Below, piece after piece: positions 39,549-49,640 of a stretch of 51,424 nt of DNA. The notes below the pieces were generated by a model that was given only the letters and a program-made list of their open reading frames with translations, had not been told where the DNA came from and did no database searches. This DNA is from an uncultured Dialister sp. Its GTDB lineage: Bacteria; Bacillota; Negativicutes; Veillonellales; Dialisteraceae. The stretch's first letter is position 1. Each line of letters opens with the position of its first letter. Made by a program: the position numbers and the translations under genes. The DNA is taken from contig CAKQBK010000007.1 of NCBI GenBank assembly GCA_934216155.1, positions 1-51,424 of the forward strand, in the 5' to 3' direction.

Positions 39549-40724
39549 CTATATAGTCGGCTCTTCGAAATCAAACAGCACCTGATTGATTTTATAAATG
39601 TCGTATATCCCTTTCTTCACGAAATACTCCACAATCACATCAGCCCTCCGGGCATGGGACAGGGTATATCCCGCCTTCGCCAAAAGTTCCTGCAATTCCG
39701 AGAGTGGCAATTCCAGCGCAATGCCCAGGGCCAACGCTGTCGCCCTAGATGGTTGATAATCCTCATGGGAGCGAATCTTAGAAAAGAGCTTCCGATCCAA
39801 ATTGGCCTTCTTATAACACTGTGGGTCTGTCATCCCCTTCTCATCGATTTTACGCAGCACCATAGAGGAGAAACTTTCTTCCAAATCAGAAAAATCCACT
39901 GCTTCCACTTTCGCCATACAAGCGGAAACGACCTTTTCCTGTTGTATTTTCTTCTTAGGACTCCTCCAATGAGTCAGCTGGTCAATTTTCTGCTCCACAG
40001 AGGCTATTCGTTTCCCTCTATCATTTGCCTTTGGAGCAATAGACGGTGCAACCTCGAAGTTACAGATCACATCTTCCGTTTCCTGCGGTTCCTCTTCCAT
40101 GGACTCCGGCATTTTCAGATACAAACTTTCCAGTTTGCTAGCCAGGTGGTCCAGCAGAGTTTCCTCCTTCTCCAGGCGAAGGTTCACCTCTCCAGAAGAT
40201 GTTTCCTTCCAGTAAGAAGAAACAGCCTCTGCCAGTTTGGAGGAAATCTGGTAATCCGACTTTTGGAAAATTACCAAGTACACATCCAAATCATGGTCCT
40301 TCAGAAACGCCGTGATGGTATCCACCGCCACCTGCAGCGCTTCCTCCTTCGGATATCTATAGGCCCCAGAAGAAATCAAAGGAAATGCCACGGAATGGCA
40401 ATCATAGGCGGTCGCTAACTCCAAAGACTTCTGATAGCAAGAAATCAGCTGCTCCTTCTCCCCCTTATTTCCACCATGCCAGATCGGTCCTACGGTATGA
40501 ATCACCTTTTTGCAAGGCAGCCGATACGCCGGAGTGATCTTCGCCTCTCCGGTCTTGCAGCCTTCGGGATACCGGAACTGGCACGCCTTCACCAGCATGG
40601 GCCCAGCCACCCGATGAATGGCCCCATCCACTCCGCCGCCACCTAAAAGCGTAGGGTCCGCCGCATTCACGATGGCATCTACAGAAAGCGTTGTGATATC
40701 ACCACGGATGATTTGAAATGGCAT
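39549..40724 (-). CDS. Macro-domain protein with C-terminal helical domain
   Basis: The N-terminal macro domain (about 1-165) has [19 protein letters not shown], the [10 protein letters not shown] loop (about 28-37), a C-rich GWHGG-like PIWHGG and [18 protein letters not shown] (about 108-125). It should bind ADP-ribose or O-acetyl-ADP-ribose, and may deacylate or hydrolyse it. The middle (170-285) is a charged linker. The C-terminal ~95 residues ([45 protein letters not shown]) form a small helical domain that resembles a Xre-like helix-turn-helix and recurs in other signalling or defence-linked proteins. The gene is followed by an HT module and lies just downstream of Zorya. Confidence 0.88.
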   Translation of the reverse strand: MPFQIIRGDITTLSVDAIVNAADPTLLGGGGVDGAIHRVAGPMLVKACQFRYPEGCKTGEAKITPAYRLPCKKVIHTVGPIWHGGNKGEKEQLISCYQKSLELATAYDCHSVAFPLISSGAYRYPKEEALQVAVDTITAFLKDHDLDVYLVIFQKSDYQISSKLAEAVSSYWKETSSGEVNLRLEKEETLLDHLASKLESLYLKMPESMEEEPQETEDVICNFEVAPSIAPKANDRGKRIASVEQKIDQLTHWRSPKKKIQQEKVVSACMAKVEAVDFSDLEESFSSMVLRKIDEKGMTDPQCYKKANLDRKLFSKIRSHEDYQPSRATALALGIALELPLSELQELLAKAGYTLSHARRADVIVEYFVKKGIYDIYKINQVLFDFEEPTI

Positions 40725-40756
40725 GATATGTCTCCTCTCTTATGGAAATAAGGATA

Positions 40757-40863
40757 AAAGGTTTCTCAGGTTACTCAAGGTTCTCAAGTTTCTCAGGTTT
40801 CTCGAATGTGCCAATAGACGCAAGATATTTCATCGTACCGTCATGGATCCGGTCGTATTCGTA
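40757..40863. repeat. Family A arm (A13) fused to a family C end
   Basis: GGTTTCTCAGGTTACTCAAGG and further units, then CTCGAATGTGCCAATAGACGC, then TACCGTCATGGATCCGGTC, which is like the left end of the family C copy at 50023. A truncated mosaic. Confidence 0.5.
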
Positions 40864-40918
40864 CAATCGGCTAAATGAGATTGTTATTCTAAAAGCAGGA
40901 AGTCAAGTTAACAAAATT

Positions 40919-40950
40919 GGCTAATCTATAAGTTCTATTATAGATTAGCC
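40919..40950. terminator. Perfect 13-bp hairpin without T tract
   Basis: GGCTAATCTATAA/TTATAGATTAGCC with a 6-nt loop lies 90 bp after the zorD stop. No T run follows in either direction, so it may be an operator or part of a repeat rather than a terminator. Confidence 0.4.
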
Positions 40951-40979
40951 GATACAATTCATCAAATCATATCCCTATG

Positions 40980-41027
40980 AAAAAAGAAGTGGCTCTCTCC
41001 ATATTGGAAATAACCACTCCTTTTTAT
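40980..41027 (-). terminator. Terminator of the Zorya operon
   Basis: On the minus strand GAGTGG...CCACTT with an inner TCCAATATGGA stem is followed by CTTTTTTCAT. It lies 10 bp after the zorD stop codon. Confidence 0.75.
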
Positions 41028-41037
41028 AATCTCTCAT

Positions 41038-44000
41038 CTAGTACGGAATATCTTTTTCCACCCGATATCGTTCAAGCAATTTGATGAGTTCCTGGCGAGT
41101 AATAAGCTGTACATCAGAGGCTTCTGCTCTTTCTTTCGCATTGGGTGTAAAATCAGAGGCATTGGTAATAACCACACCTTTGAATCTATAACCTCTTTGC
41201 TTTTCATAAAACGAAATAGCACTACAAATCTGTTCCACTCCCTCAGGAGACATCTTTTTATCCGTTGATGCTGTCTGCTTACACTGAATCAATAGGCCCG
41301 TTTTTTTATGGTTATCACAATACACGATTACATCGGCCCCATAATCATTTCTAATAGGCGTCTGCTCTGCCGAATATCCAAGAATCGCATCATACAACTG
41401 GGTCACCACATGTTCGAAGATTTCTCCCTTCATCCGGTCTACATCAGAAATCGTCCAATAAGACGTTCCTGCTCCATAGACAGCCCCGCCGGACTCTGCT
41501 ACATTTCCTGCCGCAGAGGGAATCAGTTCTCCAAAAAGCTGATATCCATCCTCTGCAGAATCGCCAGTAGGAAATACCACACTTCGACTTAAATTTCGTT
41601 TGAATTCCAAAAGTTGGTCCAATCGTTCATCAAAAGAAACTACATTCCTATCCTGACACACAGCAATAGGAAGGTACACATGCACTTCCTTTTGCTGTCC
41701 AATGCGATACACACGGTCTGTAGCCTGATCCTCTTTAGCCGGATTCCAGCAACGGCTCAAGTGAATCACATGATTGGCCGCTGTGATATTGAATCCCACG
41801 CCCCCTGCTTCTGCCGAAAGAATCAAAATGGCAAACCCCTCTTTGGCATTAAAGGTATCCACGATACGCTGCCTGAGTTCTCCATTCAATTCCCCATTGA
41901 TAGGTGGCTGGATAGAAATACCAAAGGCTTTTTCCAAGAAATATTTCAATACCCGCTGCATCCGTTTGCTGGTCACAAAAATGAGAACCTTTTCCTCTTT
42001 CATTTTGACTTGAAATAGAATTCTCCAAACCGCCTGCAATCTAGCAGAAGAATAGAAAAAGTCTTGGGGCCTCATATGCATAAAACTTCCATCATTATAC
42101 GATGACAAATGAGGAAATAGAGATGTATCCCTAAGAGCGGCAATCACCTTAAACGCCTCTCCCATCTTCTTTCCTTTCTTAATCCCCCACTGGATGACCT
42201 TTTCGTACGCCTTCTGCTGTTCCTCTGGCATAGGAATGGTTATCTTCTGTATGGTCTTTTTAGGAAGTCCTTCTAAGTGATCCACCTTCTGCCGCCGCAA
42301 GAAAAGAGGTTTCAGCTCTCCTTCCAGCTGTTCCCCCAATTGCTCGATGGCTTCCACATCGCCTTTCAAATGCTTCAACTGATTTTGATATATCCCACAA
42401 AAAGACTTGAGTCCCTTCAGCCTTCCTGGATCCACGAAATCCATAATACTCCACAAGTCCACCCATGCATTTTCCACTGGAGTGCCCGTGATAGCGATGC
42501 CAAAATCATATTTCATAGACTTCACGCAGTTGGTAATCAAAGAAGCCGGATTTTTCACTTTTTGTGCTTCGTCCAGCACCATGACAGACCAATCAATCCG
42601 ACCAAAACTGATGTCATATTTACGAAGCGTTTCATAAGAAGTCAGCACGATACGATTCTTGGCAACTGCAGAAAAATCGACCAATAAAGAAGAATCTGTA
42701 CCGATTTTCTTCATTTCATTGCCATATAAGGGCACCAACTCCTCAAAGATTCCTGTTTTTACAAATTTTTCATATTCCAGCTTCCAATTTGCCAAAAGCG
42801 AAACCGGTGCTACAATCAGAACTGATGGCATATCTTTCGTTCCATAAAAAGTTTTCAGTCCAGAAATAAAACCTAAGGTCTGTAGCGTCTTCCCTAAGCC
42901 CATATCATCTGCCAGAAGCACGCCACGATAGCCATTTTTCCAGTTGGTCGCCATCCATTGCACACCTTTCTGCTGATAAGAGAATGGGGTCACTCTGTCT
43001 TCTAATCCATCAGAAATACGCTCTACAGAAAATGACGATCCCACTTGGTTACCACGGGCCCATGCACGTCTATTCCTTTCTTCTTCCGTAGATTTGTTAT
43101 ATTTTCCATCTTCTATATTATCATCAATAATTAAACTGTCCGTTTCATTTTGGGAAGAAAGCCCATGATCCACTGTTGTGCCTTTCTCTCCTTGGGGCAC
43201 TCCTTCTTGGGGAACTTCTCCTTGAAATTTATCAATGGCTGCCTTTACTTTATCTATAGGGTACTTTTTCCCTTCATGAATAATATAGGTCTCGCCGTTG
43301 GCCACTGCCTGGTTCAGTTTTCTTTTGATATCCTCTATGTTAGTAATAGTAATCATGGGCTCATCGGAAGAGATTCCTTCCGGTCCCTCAAATCGTAACT
43401 CTCCTTCTGGTGGCAACCAGCCTCCTTCAATTGCTTTCAAATAAGGATAATTTTTCTTAATAAACTGCTCATACCCAATGACACGGTCAGAATAATCCTC
43501 TCGATTGAAATCAAACGCCTGAGAGGTAAAAATTTGTGACCGTCCTAATAAAACTTTCTTGGCTTCTTCTTTATTCAGTTTTCTCTTCTCTTTAATCGCT
43601 TTCAGTCCATCGGTCTGCTCTGTATCAAACACATAATAGGTACCATCTTTACCTTGATAGACCGGTTTTACAGTTCGAAGTGTTTTGAATGTTTTGGCAA
43701 AATCCTTTTCTTTCTGTGAATCAACTGGCTTTCCCTCTTCATCCAAAAGGACTGGTTCTACATAGTACGTCCCATCAGTATCTTTTTGCACAGAAATATT
43801 TAACCTGTCAGCAGCTACCACTTTCGTTTTATCCAGGTAGCCATCCAACTTTGCATCAACTGCATCGGCATTTTTCTTAATCTGTGCCACATGTCGCATG
43901 TTACTGGACTGGATATCGTTTCTATCCGATAAAGATACTACACTTTCATTGCCTGACTTGGCTGCCTGCAAAATATTGTACTGCGCCGTATTGCACATGA

Positions 44001-44361
44001 ACTGCAAATCCTGATTGATTTGAATCAAAGAGCCAATGACCTTCGGATTGACAAACGGAGTCCCATTGCCTTTTAAAAATTGTACTTTAAAGCGAAACCG
44101 ATTGCTTTGCAATAGATTTTCTTTATCCACAAAAATTTGATAAGGAAATATCTCCGGAAGGGTCAAAAGATCTCTTTCATCACGCGAAAAAGAAGCAGCC
44201 AAAGTATGAGGAACCATATAAGATTCCCCTTCTTTGGCTACTTTCCCTTCTATCATCAGCATATCTAATTCTGTACGGATATCTTCCCACTGAGGACTTT
44301 CTTTTTCCCAATGAAAACGATATCCTTTTTCTGTACATGTCCAATAGGATGGTTCTAGCAT
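41038..44361 (-). CDS. zorD: Zorya type I ZorD: SNF2-type helicase with Mrr-like nuclease domain
   Basis: The 1107-residue protein has an N-terminal region of unknown fold (1-430), an SNF2/SF2 helicase core with Walker A GVLLADDMGLGKT (about 480-492), DEAQ box MVLDEAQ (about 595-601), SAEAGGVGFNIT (motif V, about 850) and DRVYRIGQ (motif VI), and a C-terminal Mrr-type nuclease with GADVIVY (about 1007) and LIQCKQT (QxK, about 1024-1030). In type I Zorya this effector is thought to degrade invading DNA after signal from the ZorAB motor. The start is 2 bp after the zorC stop, with GGAGGTAACC upstream; an in-frame ATG 12 bp earlier is less likely. Length and domains match known ZorD. Confidence 0.93.
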   Translation of the reverse strand: MLEPSYWTCTEKGYRFHWEKESPQWEDIRTELDMLMIEGKVAKEGESYMVPHTLAASFSRDERDLLTLPEIFPYQIFVDKENLLQSNRFRFKVQFLKGNGTPFVNPKVIGSLIQINQDLQFMCNTAQYNILQAAKSGNESVVSLSDRNDIQSSNMRHVAQIKKNADAVDAKLDGYLDKTKVVAADRLNISVQKDTDGTYYVEPVLLDEEGKPVDSQKEKDFAKTFKTLRTVKPVYQGKDGTYYVFDTEQTDGLKAIKEKRKLNKEEAKKVLLGRSQIFTSQAFDFNREDYSDRVIGYEQFIKKNYPYLKAIEGGWLPPEGELRFEGPEGISSDEPMITITNIEDIKRKLNQAVANGETYIIHEGKKYPIDKVKAAIDKFQGEVPQEGVPQGEKGTTVDHGLSSQNETDSLIIDDNIEDGKYNKSTEEERNRRAWARGNQVGSSFSVERISDGLEDRVTPFSYQQKGVQWMATNWKNGYRGVLLADDMGLGKTLQTLGFISGLKTFYGTKDMPSVLIVAPVSLLANWKLEYEKFVKTGIFEELVPLYGNEMKKIGTDSSLLVDFSAVAKNRIVLTSYETLRKYDISFGRIDWSVMVLDEAQKVKNPASLITNCVKSMKYDFGIAITGTPVENAWVDLWSIMDFVDPGRLKGLKSFCGIYQNQLKHLKGDVEAIEQLGEQLEGELKPLFLRRQKVDHLEGLPKKTIQKITIPMPEEQQKAYEKVIQWGIKKGKKMGEAFKVIAALRDTSLFPHLSSYNDGSFMHMRPQDFFYSSARLQAVWRILFQVKMKEEKVLIFVTSKRMQRVLKYFLEKAFGISIQPPINGELNGELRQRIVDTFNAKEGFAILILSAEAGGVGFNITAANHVIHLSRCWNPAKEDQATDRVYRIGQQKEVHVYLPIAVCQDRNVVSFDERLDQLLEFKRNLSRSVVFPTGDSAEDGYQLFGELIPSAAGNVAESGGAVYGAGTSYWTISDVDRMKGEIFEHVVTQLYDAILGYSAEQTPIRNDYGADVIVYCDNHKKTGLLIQCKQTASTDKKMSPEGVEQICSAISFYEKQRGYRFKGVVITNASDFTPNAKERAEASDVQLITRQELIKLLERYRVEKDIPY

Positions 44362-44363
44362 GG

Positions 44364-45788
44364 TTACCTCCATTGGCTTTCATCTCGCCAAATCCCACAA
44401 TATTGAGAAATCCAGTCGCGTACTTTAGGTCTCCAAATCGCACCATTGGTAGTATAAAAGTGCGTAAACTTGGCATCACACCTAGCTCTTGTAATACTGC
44501 TATAATTGACACGACGATGTTGTTCTACCGGACTAAATTTTACAGGTGCTTTCCCATTTGCAAATACACGTAACGAACCATTATGACTAACTTCTATAAA
44601 TGTATACCTACCTATATTAAACGCTAAAAGGCTTGTATTCCAAGATTGCCCCTCTAAAATATCGTAATTCGTTAATTTTATATTATTATTCCTATACAAC
44701 TCCTGCCTAGCAGCATCCCCTAAAATAATACGTGACTCATCAATTTCATCTAAATACGCATTCCAAAAAGCTTGCCGATATTTCCACATTCGATCGCCAT
44801 CATCTGTAAGACTAGCCGTTCGCTCAATTAACGAAAAGAACGCTGTAAAATCATTTTCAACCAGCCAATGTGTATATATCTTCTTAGCTTCTAACGGCAC
44901 ATGAACCCATCTTTCATTAATACCTCTAGGATCCCCCATATTCTTGTAAATCATATCCATTAGCTCTTTTTTTAGAGAGCTGTGAGATTTCTGGATTTCT
45001 ATAATTAAAGGACCAATAACAAAAGGAAATTGCTCACGGTAAATATGTCCTTTAGGATACTTGACAAGTTCCTTCAATAATTTCATTTTATCGTCTAACA
45101 GTTTTTCATTTACCGCATTGAAAGCATCTAGAATAGCAACAACCACAAAATCAGAACGGGAAAGCATATCTGGAAAACCTATCGTACTCAAAGTCTTTCC
45201 AATTCCATTGTCAAGAAATCGCTTTCCTAAGTCCTCCGTGCCCTCTTTCTCTAACAAAAACGGAGCATTTTTTAGAAAGGAATTCATTTCTGCTGTTCGA
45301 TTATCGCTTTGAAGCTGTACCAGAAGCCGCTTTCTCACTTCTTCCACCAAGGGATCATTCTTCTTATATTCGTTGAAATAGACAGAACGAACACGACCAA
45401 AAGTCATGATTTTCCCTAATTCAATGTAGTTCAACATGAATCGCAGCAATGCCATAGAATTACCAACATGAAGAAGAATAAACGGAAAATTTCTAATTTC
45501 TCTTCTTGTAAATAAGTTAGGTAAATTTCCCACATACACATCTTTGACTTTTTTCAGAAGTTTTTCCAAATCCACTGATTTTGGCGGTTGTACTGGTCCT
45601 ATATCTATCAGAACAGCTTTTTCCTTCACTTCATCTACTTTTAAAGCATTCCATTTTTCTTTGACCTTCTCATTCCGTTGTGGAGAATATCTTGTCACCG
45701 TTGTCCAAAAAGATTCAGTGGATTCAGGATTTAGCACTTCTTGAAGAATGCCTTTTTTCTTGTGAGCCCCTTGATCAGTTCCAGCCAT
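44364..45788 (-). CDS. zorC: Zorya type I ZorC: EH_Signature domain protein
   Basis: The 474-residue helical protein belongs to the EH_Signature family (named after Glu and His motifs) that defines ZorC. C-terminal features fit: RMWKYRQAFWNAYLDE, DARQELYRNN, ILEGQSWNTSLLAF, FIEVSHNGSLRVF (Glu and His), RARCDAKFTHF and IWRPKVRDWI. In type I Zorya it acts with ZorD as the DNA-sensing/effector part downstream of the motor. It overlaps nothing; zorB ends 63 bp upstream. The start has TGGAACTGATCAAGG-like weak sequence in front, so the Shine-Dalgarno is not strong; AGCAGGTG lies 15-20 bp upstream. Confidence 0.9.
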   Translation of the reverse strand: MAGTDQGAHKKKGILQEVLNPESTESFWTTVTRYSPQRNEKVKEKWNALKVDEVKEKAVLIDIGPVQPPKSVDLEKLLKKVKDVYVGNLPNLFTRREIRNFPFILLHVGNSMALLRFMLNYIELGKIMTFGRVRSVYFNEYKKNDPLVEEVRKRLLVQLQSDNRTAEMNSFLKNAPFLLEKEGTEDLGKRFLDNGIGKTLSTIGFPDMLSRSDFVVVAILDAFNAVNEKLLDDKMKLLKELVKYPKGHIYREQFPFVIGPLIIEIQKSHSSLKKELMDMIYKNMGDPRGINERWVHVPLEAKKIYTHWLVENDFTAFFSLIERTASLTDDGDRMWKYRQAFWNAYLDEIDESRIILGDAARQELYRNNNIKLTNYDILEGQSWNTSLLAFNIGRYTFIEVSHNGSLRVFANGKAPVKFSPVEQHRRVNYSSITRARCDAKFTHFYTTNGAIWRPKVRDWISQYCGIWRDESQWR

Positions 45789-45851
45789 AATAAGGCACCT
45801 GCTTTCTTTTTAGAAACATACCACTCAAGTATCGCTTCACGCTTACTAAAC

Positions 45852-46541
45852 CTATTTAGCCTCTTTAGACTCATCTACAGGTGGCATCATGGTAAAGCGT
45901 AAAGCAATGCGCCGGTTCGCCTGCCTTCCTTCTTCCGTGTCATTATCAGCGATAGGCCGAGTATCTGCATAGCCAGAGCATGAAAAAATAGGTTCTCCAT
46001 TATTGTTCTTTTCTTCATCCAATGCCGGGCCTTCTTGATACATTAATTTCCATGTATTAATCGCACGCTGGGTAGATAACTCCCAATTGGATGGAAATTC
46101 CGGTGTTTCGATATCTACATTATCTGTATGGCCTTCGATAAATATAGTTTCAACCGCATTTTTATAGTGTTCTTTATCAAGTACTTGATACAACACATCA
46201 GCCAAATTTAAAATATCCTGTCGTCCACTTTCTTTGACATGAGCCTCGCCTGTGTTAAAAAGAAAATCGCCTTCAATGCGAAGAACCCCCTGTTTTTTAT
46301 CAATAATAACAGTCGTTCCTCTTTTATCTAGTTCCATTTTTATTTCTTCTAGCATATCATCACGCATCTCCATATTCCCTGTATATTGCTCTTTCACTTG
46401 CCCTAAATTAAGCATGAAATAGCACACTGCAAGAATGAATACGGAAAGAAGCCCTGCCATCAAATCACTAATGGACAAAGTAAAAGCACTTTCTTTATTT
46501 TCAGGTAATCCCTGAATTGTATGAAATCGCCGCATTGCCAT
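45852..46541 (-). CDS. zorB: Zorya ZorB: MotB-like stator with OmpA peptidoglycan-binding domain
   Basis: The 229-residue protein has one N-terminal membrane helix (about 27-47, SISDLMAGLLSVFILAVC) with the conserved Asp near its start that binds the translocated ion, a helical linker, and an OmpA/MotB domain (about 95-220) with IFIEGHTDNVD, SNWELSTQRA and CSGYADTRP motifs that anchors it to peptidoglycan. With ZorA it forms a proton-driven 5:2 motor. The gene starts 10 bp after zorA; AAAAGGTAAGGT precedes the ATG. Confidence 0.93.
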   Translation of the reverse strand: MAMRRFHTIQGLPENKESAFTLSISDLMAGLLSVFILAVCYFMLNLGQVKEQYTGNMEMRDDMLEEIKMELDKRGTTVIIDKKQGVLRIEGDFLFNTGEAHVKESGRQDILNLADVLYQVLDKEHYKNAVETIFIEGHTDNVDIETPEFPSNWELSTQRAINTWKLMYQEGPALDEEKNNNGEPIFSCSGYADTRPIADNDTEEGRQANRRIALRFTMMPPVDESKEAK

Positions 46542-46551
46542 ACCTTACCTT

Positions 46552-48498
46552 TTATCTTCTTGTACGATTCAAAGCATCATTCAAATCATCTAACAGCTCA
46601 TTTTGTTCTTGATGTAAAGCTGCAAGTTTTCCAATAGCCGTTGCCATACTTTTATCAAATAATTGTAATTTCTTCTCTAATCCTTCATTGGTCACGCGAT
46701 TATAACCATCCAGCCCTTCTTCTAATTGTTTGAAAATACGTGCCATACCTTCATTGACACCATTGAAATGTGTTTCATACGCTTTCCAAAAGTTTTCTGC
46801 CACCTGCAAAGCGTTCTGAATATCACGAGAAGCCTCTTCACTATCATGAACCATAGATTTCATCTGTTCCATAGTCGCAACAGTATTTTCATTGTATGCT
46901 TTGAGGGTCTTCATATTATCAGCCATCTCAGCAATAGACTGTTGTAGTGGCTGTACGGCTGCTTTAAGTGGCTCTGCAGATCCTTCAATAGCGTTGGCAG
47001 CTGTAGTAGCTGCTGTTTCAAGTCTCTCACTAGTATGATCAATGGTCTGGTCAAATGTTTTAGCCGCCTCACCAGCTTTATCGACAACTACACTAGAAGA
47101 ATCCACAGCTTTTTTCATATCATCTAAAGTCTTTTGGAATTTTTCTTCGTGCTTATTGAGCATTTCCTGCATTTTTTCCATCTGTTCACTTAATTTTGTC
47201 ATTAGCTCCTCTATCGTATTATTAACTGTAATAATTGTGTTCCCTGTATCAGAACTAATATCTCTATATTGTTTTCCCATTTTGTTGCAAATCTCTTCCA
47301 CAGTTGTTTTCATGCTGTTCATGGATGCAGTCATTTTTGCAATATTAGCATCCATTTCTTCGGTTAAACTTCCCATGATATCTTTAGTTGTCTGATTTAA
47401 CTGTTCTACCGCATTCTTTACCGCTGTTATCATTTCTTTATTAGCATCATCACCAGTCTTTTTATACAGTTTTATCATTTCATCAAGTTTCTTAGCTACG
47501 CCATTTAAATTCGTGGCTAAAATCGTCAAAGAACCATTTAAATCTGCCATACCACCCTCGGTAGCTCCTTTAAATACATCAGAAATTGTACTTAATGCAC
47601 CACCGGACAACGCTTTGTCTACATTAGCTAAATGTGTAGTTTGTTTTTGGAGTTCGCTAGATTGTGCATCCAATTTTGTTGATAAGTTTCCTAAATTCCC
47701 CTGTAAAGAACTATCGATTCTATCTGCAATACGACCTAAGATATCTGGAAGTTGTCCACAAATGGCATTAGCCATGTCCGTACTAAGGCTTTCCAAGGCC
47801 ACCCGCTGTGCCTGATTTTCAGCCACTTGATCCATCATGATAGCTTCCAGGTTCTTTCTAACAAAAATGGAATCCAATTGTTCTGCCACCTGAGCCACTT
47901 TCCCCCTGAACGTTTCCATTTGTTTACTATAGAAGTAACCGCATGGAATCGCACAAACAATTCCAAATAAAGAGGTAACAAAAGCGGTACTCATACCACT
48001 CAGCAAAGAACTGATACTAGATGACAGCGTGTTGGTGCTGGTCGTATCGATGCCTGCTAACCCAACAGTCAAACCTAAAAAGGTCCCCAAAATACCAATG
48101 CCTGTGAAAACACCAGCAAAGCCAGACAAATAGCTGACATTCATCCCACCAGACAAATTGGCTGCATTAAAGTATTCTTCTGCATCTACCGTAGAATACA
48201 CCATAGATGGATTGTGATGCACATCAACGAGAATTGTCTTTTCATATTTCGCCCATGGCCCAGCCAACAATTCATCTTTTTTCACTTCTGCCTTGAATGG
48301 CTCATAGTTAAAATGAATATTTTCCGCATTATATTTGTCAAGTATGGCTTTACTCTGTTCCAGCTGATTAATCTTTCCAGATATACGTGCCATAAATTGG
48401 CGATAGAAATACAGACCTGCTCCAATGAAGGCGACAATAAACAGCCAATTCCAAAAAGAACTAGCAAATGCAGTCATAAACTTGATAAAGGCTTCCAT
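46552..48498 (-). CDS. zorA: Zorya ZorA: MotA/TolQ/ExbB-like motor with long cytoplasmic tail
   Basis: The 648-residue protein has an N-terminal membrane helix (about 14-32), then the two MotA-type helices (about 128-150 SGFAGVFTGIGILGTFLG and 168-195 MSTAFVTSLFGIVCAI). The following about 430 residues form the long helical tail (rich in Ala, Lys, Glu, Met with heptad spacing: AVQPLQQSIAEMADNMKTL and repeats of K-T-E-M) that is proposed to transmit the signal from the motor. The start at 48498 is chosen with GGAG 7 bp upstream; an ATG 6 bp earlier is possible. First gene of the zorABCD operon. Confidence 0.92.
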   Translation of the reverse strand: MEAFIKFMTAFASSFWNWLFIVAFIGAGLYFYRQFMARISGKINQLEQSKAILDKYNAENIHFNYEPFKAEVKKDELLAGPWAKYEKTILVDVHHNPSMVYSTVDAEEYFNAANLSGGMNVSYLSGFAGVFTGIGILGTFLGLTVGLAGIDTTSTNTLSSSISSLLSGMSTAFVTSLFGIVCAIPCGYFYSKQMETFRGKVAQVAEQLDSIFVRKNLEAIMMDQVAENQAQRVALESLSTDMANAICGQLPDILGRIADRIDSSLQGNLGNLSTKLDAQSSELQKQTTHLANVDKALSGGALSTISDVFKGATEGGMADLNGSLTILATNLNGVAKKLDEMIKLYKKTGDDANKEMITAVKNAVEQLNQTTKDIMGSLTEEMDANIAKMTASMNSMKTTVEEICNKMGKQYRDISSDTGNTIITVNNTIEELMTKLSEQMEKMQEMLNKHEEKFQKTLDDMKKAVDSSSVVVDKAGEAAKTFDQTIDHTSERLETAATTAANAIEGSAEPLKAAVQPLQQSIAEMADNMKTLKAYNENTVATMEQMKSMVHDSEEASRDIQNALQVAENFWKAYETHFNGVNEGMARIFKQLEEGLDGYNRVTNEGLEKKLQLFDKSMATAIGKLAALHQEQNELLDDLNDALNRTRR

Positions 48499-48563
48499 AC
48501 TCATTCTCCATTTCTTGTTACGATAGATTTCTCCTAATCCATTGAGTTCTATATTGTAAATTC

Positions 48564-48571
48564 ATTATATC
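48564..48571 (-). promoter_or_regulatory. Extended -10 promoter of the Zorya operon
   Basis: On the minus strand TGATATAAT (TGn extended -10) lies about 65 bp upstream of the zorA start. No convincing -35 is seen. Confidence 0.45.
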
Positions 48572-48643
48572 ATGTATGTTACAAAAAGAAATCTTCTTTT
48601 TCTTTTTCGATATAAACTTTTCGAGCGTCACTCACTGTTTCAT

Positions 48644-48684
48644 ATAAAAATACCAACATCCTTATTACAGAATGTTGGTATCAA
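48644..48684 (-). terminator. Terminator of the DUF805 gene
   Basis: Stem ATACCAACAT/ATGTTGGTAT (48650-48659 and 48672-48681) is followed on the minus strand by TTTTTATATG. It lies about 190 bp after the DUF805 stop codon and upstream of the Zorya promoter. Confidence 0.65.
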
Positions 48685-48872
48685 AAAACAATAAAATCTT
48701 CAATCACTGTACAGCCAATTAATAAGAATCGTTACTACGAGCCATATAAATAATTAATTTAGGGCTTCATCATCAAATGGCATAATAGCAAATATTATCC
48801 TTTCCTCTCCCCGTCCTCAACATGCCATAGGACTTATTTTATTCCTTCTCACTAGTATCAACAGAGTACACT

Positions 48873-49370
48873 CTACTGTAACGGATCCGGGCCAAAACGA
48901 TTTGGTCCTGTATTTCCTTTGAAAAATAGGAGATAAATTCCTAAAATCAAATTGACAAGCGGAATCAATCCCAAAAGGCACCACCAGCCAGAGTGTCCCA
49001 AATCATGTAAACGACGAATCACAAGCATGACCCCCGGCACGGCAAAGAGTAACTGTAATACAATTCTGACACCGTCCGTACTAGCCGTCCCAGCCAGAAG
49101 CACAATGACAAAGGAAACAACAAATGATATAACGCCTAAAAATAAACTGCGAAGAATATATGGCTTCCGATTGAGCCGTCCATCGGCGGTCAGATATTTT
49201 TCTTGCCAAGTTTCTTCTCTCTTTGGTATAGAATTTGTTACCGGTTCCGGTATTTCATTTCCTATAAATCCATTAGCAGAGACCGGTTGCTCTTTAGGCA
49301 ATTGGGTTCCACAATTTCTACAAAATGCATCACTTTCAATGACAGGCTTTCCACAGTGCGGACAATTCAT
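48873..49370 (-). CDS. Zinc-ribbon DUF805 membrane protein
   Basis: The 165-residue protein starts with a zinc ribbon (CPHCG...CRNCG, residues 3-20), a Pro-rich linker (about 21-60), and a DUF805 domain: RLNRKPYILRSL at the start, then membrane helices (about 70-90, 101-117 and 126-149) with the conserved RRLHDLGHSGWW phrase (about 118-129). The family is an inner-membrane protein of unknown function. The last helix ends in FFKGNTGPNRFGPDP, as usual. GGAGAGGAGTTTTTACC precedes the ATG. It lies upstream of, but separate from, the Zorya operon. Confidence 0.87.
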   Translation of the reverse strand: MNCPHCGKPVIESDAFCRNCGTQLPKEQPVSANGFIGNEIPEPVTNSIPKREETWQEKYLTADGRLNRKPYILRSLFLGVISFVVSFVIVLLAGTASTDGVRIVLQLLFAVPGVMLVIRRLHDLGHSGWWCLLGLIPLVNLILGIYLLFFKGNTGPNRFGPDPLQ

Positions 49371-49640
49371 GGTAAAAACTCCTCTCCTACTTGACTATAT
49401 TTATACTCCGGTCATGAGCCGTTCTGCCTCCTTTCTCCGGCTCTTTTTATTTTCTTTATTATACCAGCTTAGTATGACAAGAATTGGCGTTGTAGAAATA
49501 TTTTCTTTTAAAAGTTCAAACTTTTTCCCCCAGAGTATATTATTTTACATTGATATACTTTGGCCTCCAATGGTATTTAGTAGCTGGTCAATAATTCACT
49601 TTTAATAGATAAGAAGTATGCATTCTTACTGTGTTACACA
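49371..49640. other. Gene-free stretch
   Basis: A hairpin GAGCCG...CGGCTC followed by TTTTTATTTT (about 49416-49458, plus orientation) is seen, with no plus-strand gene ahead of it. Otherwise no gene or element is recognised. Confidence 0.35.
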
